Assembly (NCBI GenBank): GCA_958510825.1
Contig: OY294044.1
Location: 78,166,895-78,230,894, forward strand
Source: Brachypterus glaber
Taxonomy: Eukaryota; Arthropoda; Insecta; Coleoptera; Kateretidae
DNA length: 64,000 bases
Direction of reading: 5' to 3'
Part shown: positions 34,901-46,900 of the stretch, one piece after another
Position numbering within the stretch: position 1 is the stretch's first letter
How the letters are laid out: every line of letters begins with the position of its first letter
Made by a program: the position numbers and the translations under genes
Notes under the pieces: generated by a model
What the model saw: only the letters and a program-made list of their open reading frames with translations
What the model was told of the DNA's origin: nothing
Databases searched by the model: none

Positions 34901-37900
34901 TGTATAATAAATGGGTCATTAAAAAAAAAATACATATATTTGATATTCCCTCCCTCCTGTGGAAAACAGGAAAGGAAAATTGGAAATTTATATAGTTGAT
35001 TCTTATAGAAAATTTGATTCTGAACAACTTTTGTTTGAAACTTTTTTCGATAAAATACATTCCTCTTGATCTAGAGACAGTTTTTGGCCAAAAACGTGAA
35101 AAATTATATATATGTATATATATATAAGTATCCTGCCACCACCGTATGAGTCCCGGACCACAAACATATGTTTTCACATACCAAAACCTATACTTTGGCA
35201 TATTTAGTTTGCAGAAATAGAAAAGTTCTGTGTAAGATGACTAAAACTACTAGACTATATGATACAGGGTTGAAAAATAAAACTAATGGAAATGAATCAC
35301 ATATGCTTCATGGACGTTTGGAGTAAACGTATCATGAATCACATATGATTCACGGGATTATCAACGTATTAAAACCAACTTTAATATAACTTTAACAAAT
35401 ATTATTACCCGAATAAATACTGTTGAACCATTAATTACACAATTTCTGTATTTTTTCTACAAAACCTGTCATAACTTGTTTAGAAGTAATTTGATTGATC
35501 TAAAACTTGTTTCATTCGATTCAGCATGCAAAAAAACATATAAAATGATACCTCACTCGCCTTATTTCACTCAATTTTAATTTTTGAAACTTTCATCCCC
35601 CCCCCAAAAAAACAATGTTTCACCGCTTAAAATTTTAGGGACTCATCAGATCCTTAATTCTACTGCTTATATGAAGTTATAACCAAAGTTTCATGAGTGG
35701 ACAAATTTTTTCTTTTATTTTACAGTTTTTGCTTTAATTTACCTGTACTATATGTCAGTTATACTTACGATACTGGATTTACGGCATATATAGTGTATAT
35801 ACCGGGTATTTTAGGAAAGTGGTTCACCCCCCTTAACTTTTTTACTTTTTTAGGTAGGATCTTGAAATTTGCAGAAGCTAAATTATGTATAATTTAAGAT
35901 TTTTTGACATAGTTAGAAATTGTTTGACACTTCCGGTTTCGCCGGAAATGAATCGAAATTTTGATTTTTAAATGGAACACCCTGTATATTTTTACATATC
36001 TTGATTTGGAAATTAATTCTGAAAACAAGCATGTATCACTTGTCAAATATTGACAGGTCATGTCATTTTTTAGTTAAATATTCATTTTAAATCTTTTGTG
36101 TTTTAATGACAAGAGTTTCCAAATAAACTATTCATGTGTGGTATCAAAATATTCGCAAGAAAATTCTCTTTCATTTTAACCTAATGAGCCACCCCATTTC
36201 CATTTGAAAAAAATGACTTATGTATCAAAGTATGATTTTCGAACATTTCAGAGCCCACCACATTAAGATTTTTAGGAAAAAAAATAAAAATAGTATTTTT
36301 CTGAAGATACTAGACCAACAATTAAGCAAATAAGCTAATTTAAGGCACTCTAGATTTAAAATAAAAAATAAAATAAAAAATGACATGACCTGTCAAAATT
36401 AACAAGTGACACATGCTTGTTCTTAGAATTGATTTCTAAATCGAAATATGTAAGAATATACAGGGTGTTCCATTTAAAAATCGATTAATTTCCGGTGAAA
36501 CCGGAAGTACCAAAAAATGTCTAATTATGTCAAAAATTCCTAAATTATGCATAATATAGTTCCTGCAAATTTAACGATCCTACATAAAAAAAAACTAAAA
36601 AAGTTAAGAGGGGTGAACCACCTTCCTGAAACAACCGGTATACATCGGTGTACCACCGTTTTCACATTCGATCGAAAATATGGATTATATACGATTTTAA
36701 TAAAATACAAACAAAAAATTCAAAAAATGCATGTATTTTTGCAACAAACATTTCTAATTCGAATCAATAAATAAAAATTTAATTTTTTCACTTAAAGACG
36801 TTTTTTTATATATAAACCAAACTCTTACAAAAAAAACAACTAAATTCTTAACAAAATAAAAAGATAGAAATGCTCGAAACTAAATGACTTAAACTAAAAC
36901 TACTTGTGTTTCTTTCCTCTGAAACATTTTCAATGATAGGTCTGAAAAAAACAAACATTTTCATAAGAGACGTCGCGCACCACCGGTGGTACACGTTAGC
37001 CCTAACGAAAATATTTTCATTAGAGCCGACGTGCGCCACCAGTGGAACACGTAAAATAAAGAAAAAAACACTTATTTATACTTTTTTAGAACATTATTTC
37101 ACAAAACAATGCAATTGTAAACGAAATATCACAAAAATAGATTTTCGGCTATAGTTTACCGTAAACACTGTCGCGACGCGTCGGCGCGAACGTGTTAAAG
37201 TTAGATGTACCTAATACCACTCCACTCAGCGGCAAATTGTTGCCGCCTTTTATAACGGCGGTTATGAAAATAAAAAAAAAACGCCGCTAGATGAGGTAAA
37301 GAAATTAACGCCTAAACTAAGAATAATCCTTGTAATAACCTCTAACCAATGAAACAAATGGCAAACAAATTAATCTTGTATTTTATTAACTAACGAAAAA
37401 AAAAACAATTTAGTTCTCACTCAACGTTTTTGCATGTATGGAACCCCATGAAAGTTTAGTAAACTCGTTGTTACAGTAATACTTAACGTTGTTATAGTTC
37501 TGGTAACTGTAACAACCAGTGAATAATTACTAAACTTTGGTGGGGTTCCACATATGTAAAAACGTACCGTAACGAATTTTCAGTTCATTGTGCCATTGGC
37601 TACTATTTTTCTGGTCAGTGAGTGCAATCAGAATTTTGTGCCTCTATTGTCACGCTTTTTTTATTTTCTCATACAATGCTAATACAATAACTCAAGAACG
37701 AAATATCGATCTTAAATTTTCAGAAAATATCAAGTTATATGAGAAAAAGAAGAACTATATTTTTTTGAAAAAAATCCCCCAACAAATAAAAAAATTCTAA
37801 ACAAATAAAACAGTTTTGCGAAGCAAAACCTTTTAAAGAAATAGAAAAGTTCCAATCATTTAAAATTATTCAAATTTTTAGGAAAAATTACAACAACAAA

Positions 37901-40900
37901 AAATTCAACCAACTAAAAATGTGCATAAACAAAAATTTACCACTACCTTTTGTTTTTAGCGTATTTACGTGTTAATTTAAAAAAAATTTATACAATGTAT
38001 GAATTTTTATTTCTAATAGTAAATTTTTAAATATATTTTTATTTTCTATACATTGATCAAATAATGTTTCATTAATAAAATAATTTCATAATTTGTATCT
38101 AAATTATAAAAAAAAATCATTTAGAATAATCCTAATTTATTATTTTATTAAAATCGCAATAATTTGTTTATTTGCATCTATGGTTAGTAACCTTTGTTAG
38201 TAACCATTGGTTACTATGGTTACTGTATTTTTCAACACCTAAGTCCGAATAATGTACGTTTAAGACTCGTTTGATACCACTTATAGTACTTTTACGTTAG
38301 CTGTACGTTATAATTGTTTAAAATAAACTTTAACTTTAACATTCAATGTTAAAGTTAATAGTTTTTTATGATACTAGTGGGTAAAGTAAGATATTGCCCA
38401 TGGCTGACGCCTCGCAGGTTAATTTTCGAGAGGGCAATATCGGTTTACCCATGAGTGCCATACAAGGTTTTATCCAATAAATAGATTAGAAATTCATATT
38501 TTTATTAAAAATTTTAATGACATTTACAAGAAAATTATTTGACAAGTGACAGTTGAGTGGGTAAAATCAATAATTATCCACTCAATAAAGTAAAAGCCAC
38601 GCGGGGGTTATTATTGAGTTTATCTATTTAAAATAAAGCTGGTAATTGTCTCATTATCTGTATGTATTGGATAAAGTTTATTTAATTTTGACATTTTATA
38701 TGACATTTATCCAGACATTGTACCGTAATTAATACGTTCACTGCCAACGGCTAGTTTTGACAGCGGAGCAATGGGTATGGGCAAGGGAAAAATAGAAAGA
38801 ATTGATTAATGTTGTTAGGGGCGCCAGTTACTTTAGCTTTTACTCCTTTAGGTAAGTAACAACCTAGTGTAAATACTTAAGCTTTTCAGTTTGAGAAAAT
38901 ATAACCCCTAAATAAAATAAGATAATTCATTTGAGAAATTTATTATAAATAAACTTAATGAAAGCACATCAAGTAATGTATTAATATATATAAAAAATAT
39001 GTGTAATTATATTAAGATATAATTAAAGAAATCTTAATAAAAATTACTAAATTCAGAAATCATTCGACTTAAATGTATAAAGAAAACATGAAGTTCAGCA
39101 AGCACCAAGAAATGTATGTAAACAACAATCATTTCTTGCAGTGTATAAAAGTCATGCTTAAATTAGAAATCATTTAATCAAAAGTATGATATTTAATAAT
39201 TAATAAATGAGATTAAATGTTTTAAAAAAAATAAGTACCTAAAAATGAACAAAAGCCAGAAGGGCATATAGTATTAATCAATACTATATCAGATCTGATA
39301 AAGTTTACAGTTATAAGAATATTGAAATAAAAGAATTTAAAAATATGAAATATTGCTTTCAAAAGTTTTCAGAATGAGTACTTAGCTGGTTTCTGCAAAA
39401 TCCATGAGGTATGAATTCCATCGTCTCCATCTGTGCAAGTCTCCCCTATGCTGATGAATTCATTTCTCAAATGAAAGAAAAAAAATATAGGCTGTCCCAT
39501 CTACTTTGGAAAAATTATCTTCCAGGATAAAATGTACGATTGAAAATGTTGTCCGGGATTAAATATGCTTTTGAAAATTATGTCCAATATAAAATTGTCT
39601 GCTAGACGGTCATATAGAATTTATCTATGCCGAAAAATACAGAACCATGTTCCAACAGAACATCACTCCATGCGGAGAACTTGTATATCAAATATACCAA
39701 AATAAACTTCAACTTAAATTAATGTAATTCCATATTAATGGTATAGAAATGGTGAGTAATTAATGGTAATTAATTAATGTAGTAATAATGGTGCTTAATT
39801 AATGGTGATGTCATACTAAGTCTTCGATGTCCATCGAAACGTTATAAATGCGTAATTGTAGAAAATAACCGTTACAATATCTTCCGCATTGTTTAAATAT
39901 TCATTTTCACTAACTTTAAATAAAAATACATGAAGGATTACTTCGATGATTACAGAAAATAAACACTCGTCAAAATGAGACCACCATTGTACAGAGTTGC
40001 TTCAAGAAGGAGCGAAAATCGACCTTATCAACCGGTATGAACCCTTCAGGTAAATAAAATTCTATTTCTGAACTATTAGCGACATCTATGCAAGTCATTA
40101 TCAACTACAGTTTTACCGTATAGGATTCCTAATAAAGGTAACGAAAACTACACCAAAAATAATAACAAAAAGACTATTTCCTAATAAATCCGTATTAGTG
40201 ATATCTAACCTCAAAATATTACTCTAAGAAACAAATATAAACAATACTTATTGTTTATCAGCAAAACTAATAAAAATATGAACAGAATACTAAGTGTCCT
40301 GTGAACTAAGTATAAACAAAATACTGAATCTAAGTGAGCAGTTCCAGCAAACTATTTTCAACAAATTCTGGATTATCCCGAAGCAATAAGCATATGAAAC
40401 TTTCCAGGAGAAACAAGCTACAGATGAAAGCCAGTGAAATCCAACCCTCAATAGACTCTGAAACATATAAAAACCAGGTAAGTCCATAGACAAATGCACT
40501 ATAGAGAAATAAGTCATATGATTCTTTATTATTAAAAATCATATTCTAATTATGTTTTCTTTATGTTATTTTCAGGTAGAACTATGGAATAGAGACTCAT
40601 ATGGTTAGAATTCAGTTCCTGCTACAAAATAGTCCCAGATACAAAATAGTTCTGTACGTACGTAACTATTTATATACAAAATAAACATAAATTATAACGT
40701 AAGTAAACGAATAGTTTAATTAACCCTTGCTATATTACAAAGTGACGATTTATGTCGTTACACATGCCCCCTCCAAAAATAATAAAAATATTTAATATAC
40801 AAAAAATATTTTTATACCAAACTCTATAACTATTTAACTTAAATAGCTAAAATATATACTATATTTTATTTAATAAATCAACAAAAAAATACAATACTTT

Positions 40901-43900
40901 ATGTAAATCATTTGAAATACTACTTGATAATTAACAATAGCTAAGCTTGATAACTACGTGTATCATCCGCCTACTCTTATGTAGAACATAATTTTGGGAC
41001 TTTATCGGTGTGTGTCATAAACAGGTAATTGTCATAATCAGGTAATTGTCATAATCAGGTAATTGTCATAATTAATTTTGTTTTTCTTTTTAGCTAAGTT
41101 TTATCAAGATAAAAAAATAGAAATAAGACTTGACTGTGTGCACCAGAATTCTCTTCTACAAAAAATATATTTATATATTTTTTTTACTACTATATACAAA
41201 AGTTTTGGGTACCCTTTAAATATTTTCAATACATTGATATTTTTTTAAATATCATTCCGAATGATACTAAGAAAATATTCTTATTTAATCAAATCTAGCC
41301 AACTGAAATGTCACTATTCGATCCAAAATATTTCTTTAGATCTTTAACATGCCAGTCGCCTCTATGACCATCTGCATTTTCCAAAATATATACTAACTTT
41401 GACTTTTTCGCAACAACTTTGCAAAGTATGTACTTTGGAGCAAGTTTTGCAGCAAAACTTTTACTAGCATCTGAGAGTACTTTGTTTCGTCTCCAAACTT
41501 TTTCACCTATCTCAAAATTTACTTCACGCTTGCGCAAATCATAAGTACGCTTATTTCGATCATAAGCTTTATGTAAATATTTCTTTACATCAACAAAAAT
41601 CTCTTTAAGATTTCCCAAGTCTTGGCTATACGAGTCTCTGTCACAAGGTTCTAATTTAACACCATCAGTTGATGTCATTTTGCCATAATAAGTTCCTGTG
41701 ATAGGTACATTCCTCCCAAAATTAAGAAATGCCGGCGTATACCCCGTAACTTCATTTACAGACGTTCGTAAAGCTAGACCTATTTTTGCTAAATTTTTAC
41801 ACCATTCTTTTTGATTATCTTTTATATATGATCTTATAGCAGTAGAAATTGTGCGATGTTGCCTTTCCGTCGGATTATTTTGACTATGGTAAAGTGCATT
41901 AAACCAAATTTTCTGTACATTATATTCATCTGCTAATTTTTTAAAAACTTTACCAGCAAATTGTTTTCCATTATCGACAATTAAAAATTGACAGACTCCG
42001 TAAACTAAAAAAACTTCATTCTCAATGAATTTACATATTGCATTTGCACTAGCTTCCCTTAAAGGATGTAATAATGTATACTTTGTAAACCAGTCTGACA
42101 CAACTAAAAGATAACAAAAACCTTTAGAACTTCTGGGAAATGGTCCCTGCAAATCACATGAAATAACTTGCCACGGATAATTTACTTCTTTTTCACGACC
42201 CATCAATCCAAAACGTGCAGAATTACTAACTTTTTGTGATTGACAAATATTACAACATCTTACATACTTTAAAATATCTTTACGCATTTTTGGCCAAAAA
42301 TATGTTTCTGAAATTCTATGAAAAGTTTTAAAAAATCCCATATGAGAAGCTAATACATCGTCATGACATTCTTTTAGAACTTGTTTACGACATTTTTGAG
42401 GCACTAACAATTTCCACTCTATAATATTACTTTTTACTTTTGTCTTGGTCGGTATGAACTTATAAATATTATCATCAATAACTTTAAATTGCGGATATGA
42501 ATCTGGACTCTTAACAATTTTTTCCCTCAACTGAATATAATATTTATCACTATTATAATCATTTACATTAAAATTAATTAAATTTACATCTGGAAAAATT
42601 GATTTTTCTGGTTCTATTCTATCAAAAGCTCTGGATAACCCATCAGCTACTACATTTAATTTACCTCTACGATATACAATATCCATATCATATTGCTGTA
42701 ATTTTAATGACCATCTAGCCAAGCGACCAGAGGGATCTTTCATATTACTCAAATATTTTAATGAAGAATGATCTGTAATTACTGTGAATTTAACACCTTC
42801 AATATATGGTCTAAACCTATCTATAGCAAACAAAACAGCTAAACATTCCTTTTCACCTACAGAATATTTTATTTCACTACGTGTTAAAGCTCTACTAGCA
42901 TAAGCTATTACTTTTTCTTGACCATCTTGCGTTTGTGTTAATATGGAACCGAGGCCAACTAAAGAAGCATCACATTGTATAACAAATGGTAAAGAAAAAT
43001 TGGGACTTGCTAAAGCTGGAGCATTTATTAAAGATTCCTTCAACAATAAAAAAGCTTTTTCTGCATCAGTATTCCAACTAATGGCTTGTTTTTTACCTTT
43101 GCCCTTTAAAAGTGAATTTAATGGACTAACAATTGTTGAAAAATTCCTAACAAATCTACGATACCACGAAGCTACACCTAAAAATCGTTTTATTTCTGTA
43201 CTATTTGTTGGTCTAGGATAGTTTATTATTGCTTCTACTTTTTGCGGATCGGTTCTTAAACCAAAATTATCAATTACAAAACCTAAATACTTAAGTGATT
43301 TTCTAAAAAAATTACTTTTTTCAAAATTTATTGTAAGATTAGCAGATTTTAATTTTTCATGTACTATTTGAAGTAATTTAATATGTTCCTCAAAAGTTTT
43401 TGATACTATTATAATGTCGTCAATATAAACAAATATATTTGGATAAAAGGAGAAAGGAAAAAGTTTATCCATTAATCTTTGCTGACTTTGTGTTCCATTT
43501 TTGAGTCCATAACACATTACATTAAATTCAAATAGTCCCCTACCAGGTACGGAAAATGCAGTTTTTTCTTTAGCAGTTTTTGTAAGTGGAATCTGCCAAA
43601 AAGCATTTTTTAAATCTATACTTGATATATATTTTGCATCGCCTAATAAACTTAAAATGGAGTCTATCCTTGGTAAAGGATGTGAATCACCTTTTGTAAT
43701 AGAATTTAATTTACGTCCATCAAAACAAAAACGGTATGTACCATTAGCTTTTTTTACTAATAAAACTGGTGAATTAAAATCAGAATAAGATGGTGAAACT
43801 ATATCATCTTTTAACATTTTATCTAACCCTTTATGTAAAATTTCTATTAAATAAGGTGACAAAGGATATTGACGCATTTTAAAAGGTTTATTATTTCCTG

Positions 43901-46900
43901 TATCTATATCATGTTCTATTAAATTTGTTCTACCTATTTTTTCGCTATATAATTCTTTAAATAAACTAACAAATTTATCTGCTATCTTTTTCTGTTCGTC
44001 TGTCAAGTCACATAAGCCTACTGAATTATCTTTATTTATATCCTGACTATCACTGTTATTACTGATCACATTCAATTTATTAATTTTATTATTCCAAGAT
44101 TCATCATAAAAATCCAGAGTCATAGAAAACAATTGTAAAAAATTCACACCAAAAATAAAATTTGTTTCCAAAGAAGGAACAACCAAGACTTGTAAAATCT
44201 TAACTTCATTATCTACTTTAATAGGTAAATAAACAACACCAGTTACTAACTGTTTAGATTTATCAGCTGTAGTAACATGCGGTATAAGACATTTATCAAT
44301 TTTTAAATTAAACTTCTCTAAAATTTTAATCGCGTGACCACCAGCCACTGAACAATTTGCACCTGTATCAATCAAAGCTGTTATATTTTTATCAAAAATA
44401 TTTACTTTAATATATGGACGGTTATCTCTAGGTAATTTAATAAAAGAATTTTTATTAATTACAGACAAACTATACGGTTTATAAAAATTTTTAACTTTAT
44501 CCAACCAATCTTTCCATTCATTCAAATAAAATCGTTTATTTGTTTCTGTTACACTTGATTTTTGTAAAGAATTGATATTACTTTTATTATAATAAATGTT
44601 TTTACAAAAAGTAGTTTTGTTATCCTTTTTTACCTGACTGTCATTATTATTTTTAGCCTTTTTATTAAGTGAATGCCGACTAAAATCATCCACTTTCCTA
44701 TTTAGTTTTTTTGTACAGGAAGGGCAATTTTTAAAAACTACATCTTTATATCCACATTTATAACAAAACTTTGTTCTTTTAGCTAAACATTTGCTAAAAA
44801 TATGATTTGGTTGGTTACAGTTATAACAAATTATTTGTCTATTTTTATTATTACTACTATTCTGTGTATTATTAAAGCTTTGATTGGTACTTTGACTAAT
44901 TTGAGAAACTTGACTACTATTACATACTGAACTTTGACGAGTAGAGGAAGATGGGGTAAGTTTGGACACTGTGGTATTATGACTACAATTACATTTACTA
45001 CTAAAATTTTGATTTATATCCGAACTTAGGACATTTACTTTATTAACTGCTTTATTTTTTGCCACACTTTTACCTGCTATGCTCTTTTGTTTTAATTGAT
45101 AAGCTTCATCTATTCTTTTACAACTGTCTTTTAAATCTTCTAAATCATTTATTTCTATAAGTGATAATGGTGTAAAATAATGTGGTAATATTCTTTCTCT
45201 AATCGTCTTAAGTCTAGTATATAAACTTGCAGTATGAATTAAACGTTTAAACAAGGTTTCCATAGCACCTATAAAAATTGCGATAGATTCATCGGGATTT
45301 TGATATCTAGAACGGATATCATCCCATGTTCTATCATCTATGTTAGCTGGAAGAAAATCTTTTTTTAATGCTTGAATTATTTGAGACCATGAATTTAAAT
45401 TATCTTTAATTGAGAGAAACCATGACAATGCTGGTTCTTTGAATAAGTCATATGCGGATTTAAATAACATTTCGTCTGTAACATTTCTACTTATTTTCAT
45501 ATATTCAACTTGCTCAATAAAATTTAAAACATTAGACTTTCCATCAAAATTAATATTCCATTTATAAACTGGTACTGATTTTAAATAATCATTATCTTTT
45601 TTACTAGAAACATTAGGACTAAACTGTGTACTATTATGTAATGAAATATTATTATTTACTTGAGTAAGATCTGAATTTTTACCAGATTTTTCATAAAGAT
45701 CTAAAATATCTGCTTCTATTTCTAAACAAGTTGCTTTTGTTATTTCTAAAAATTGAATACGTCTAACTTTATTTTCTTCTACTTCAGGAAAACGTTCCAG
45801 ACGATTTGTTACATGTACTAAATAAGTTTTTAATTTTCTTAAATCAGCTAAACTATAATCACCATGATATTCTACAATTTCTGAAGATATACTATCTAAA
45901 ATTCTATTAATATTTTCCACTTCACTGTTAAAATTAAAAGTCGGATCTACATATTTTACTTTAGGATCTTCCCTAGCTATGGCTCTACCTAAAACTTTAA
46001 TTCTAGATGCTCTATTATTTTTTGCTGTTAAATGTCTTATACGAAGTTCATAATTTACCATTTCTGCAGTCAAAAATCTAATTTCCATTTTATCTAAATC
46101 TTCCATTTTGAATAATTATTTTCAAAATTTAAATTCAATTTACTCAAAATATTTATTTTATAATAAAATATTTATACTGTACCACAAATTATTTTTTTTT
46201 TGTGTACACTGCTCAACAAAGCTTTTGCATACTTTGGAAAATTTCCCAAATATGTCAAAAAAATACTAAATTATTATTTATCTCAATTGGACAAATTAAT
46301 AATTATATATAGTCTCCAAAACTACAAAATTAGCTAATATTTATTCATATCCTTCGCATAAATAAATACCCTATTATCCATTTATTTCTATTGAATAAAC
46401 GATAATTTCTAGAAAAACTGAACCCACGCCAAAATTTCTCTATTCCATGTTATTCCATAAAATTCAGAAAAAACATAAAAAACACATATCTGATATATCT
46501 TATCAGATTAACTCTAATTTGACTTAATTTTCAACAAAAAATATTTTATTCAACAGTTATATGTAGTTTTTCTCAAAATGAACATTAAGTCACACTGAAA
46601 AAAAAAAATAAGCTTTAGATTTTTATAAAAAAATACACTGAGAAAAATAGAGTAAAATTAAAAAAACAAGTGTTCTATCTATCCAAATACCACGTTCTTG
46701 GGCGCCAATATTAGTGTACCGTAATTAATACGTTCACTGCCAACGGCTAGTTTTGACAGCGGAGCAATGGGTATGGGCAAGGGAAAAATAGAAAGAATTG
46801 ATTAATGTTGTTAGGGGCGCCAGTTACTTTAGCTTTTACTCCTTTAGGTAAGTAACAACCTAGTGTAAATACTTAAGCTTTTCAGTTTGAGAAAATATAA

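Larger units (their letters stand above)
31417..37194. mobile_element. piggyBac-like non-autonomous element loaded with nested insertions
   Basis: The ends CACGTTCGCGTCGACG and, complemented, CACGTTCGCGCCGACG match at 15 of 16 positions. Both are bordered by TTAA (31413-31416, 37195-37198), the hallmark duplication of piggyBac. Subterminal copies of GCCACCGGTGATACACG (31433), CACCACCGGTGGTACACG (36978-36995) and CCACCAGTGGAACACG (37037) are further piggyBac-like features. After subtracting the nested palindrome (31492-35745) and the foldback (about 35801-36639) only about 700 bp of original element remains, with no transposase frame. Confidence 0.85.

Noticed and set aside
31417..37194. Autonomous piggyBac transposase
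   Set aside because: No frame of sufficient length; the longest frames lie in the nested palindrome and mirror each other in the two arms.
40290..40542. Short minus-strand open frames in the LTRs (also 16726-16990 and 48286-48538)
   Set aside because: They recur only because the LTRs are repeated, overlap in two frames, and show no domain or codon constraint; indels between copies disrupt them.
40763..41294. env gene downstream of pol
   Set aside because: Only 532 bp between the pol stop and the 3' LTR, with repeats and stops; no envelope frame.
42943..43221. 92-codon plus-strand frame (also 18750-19028)
   Set aside because: It is an antisense shadow of the RT/RNase H coding sequence, conserved only because pol is.
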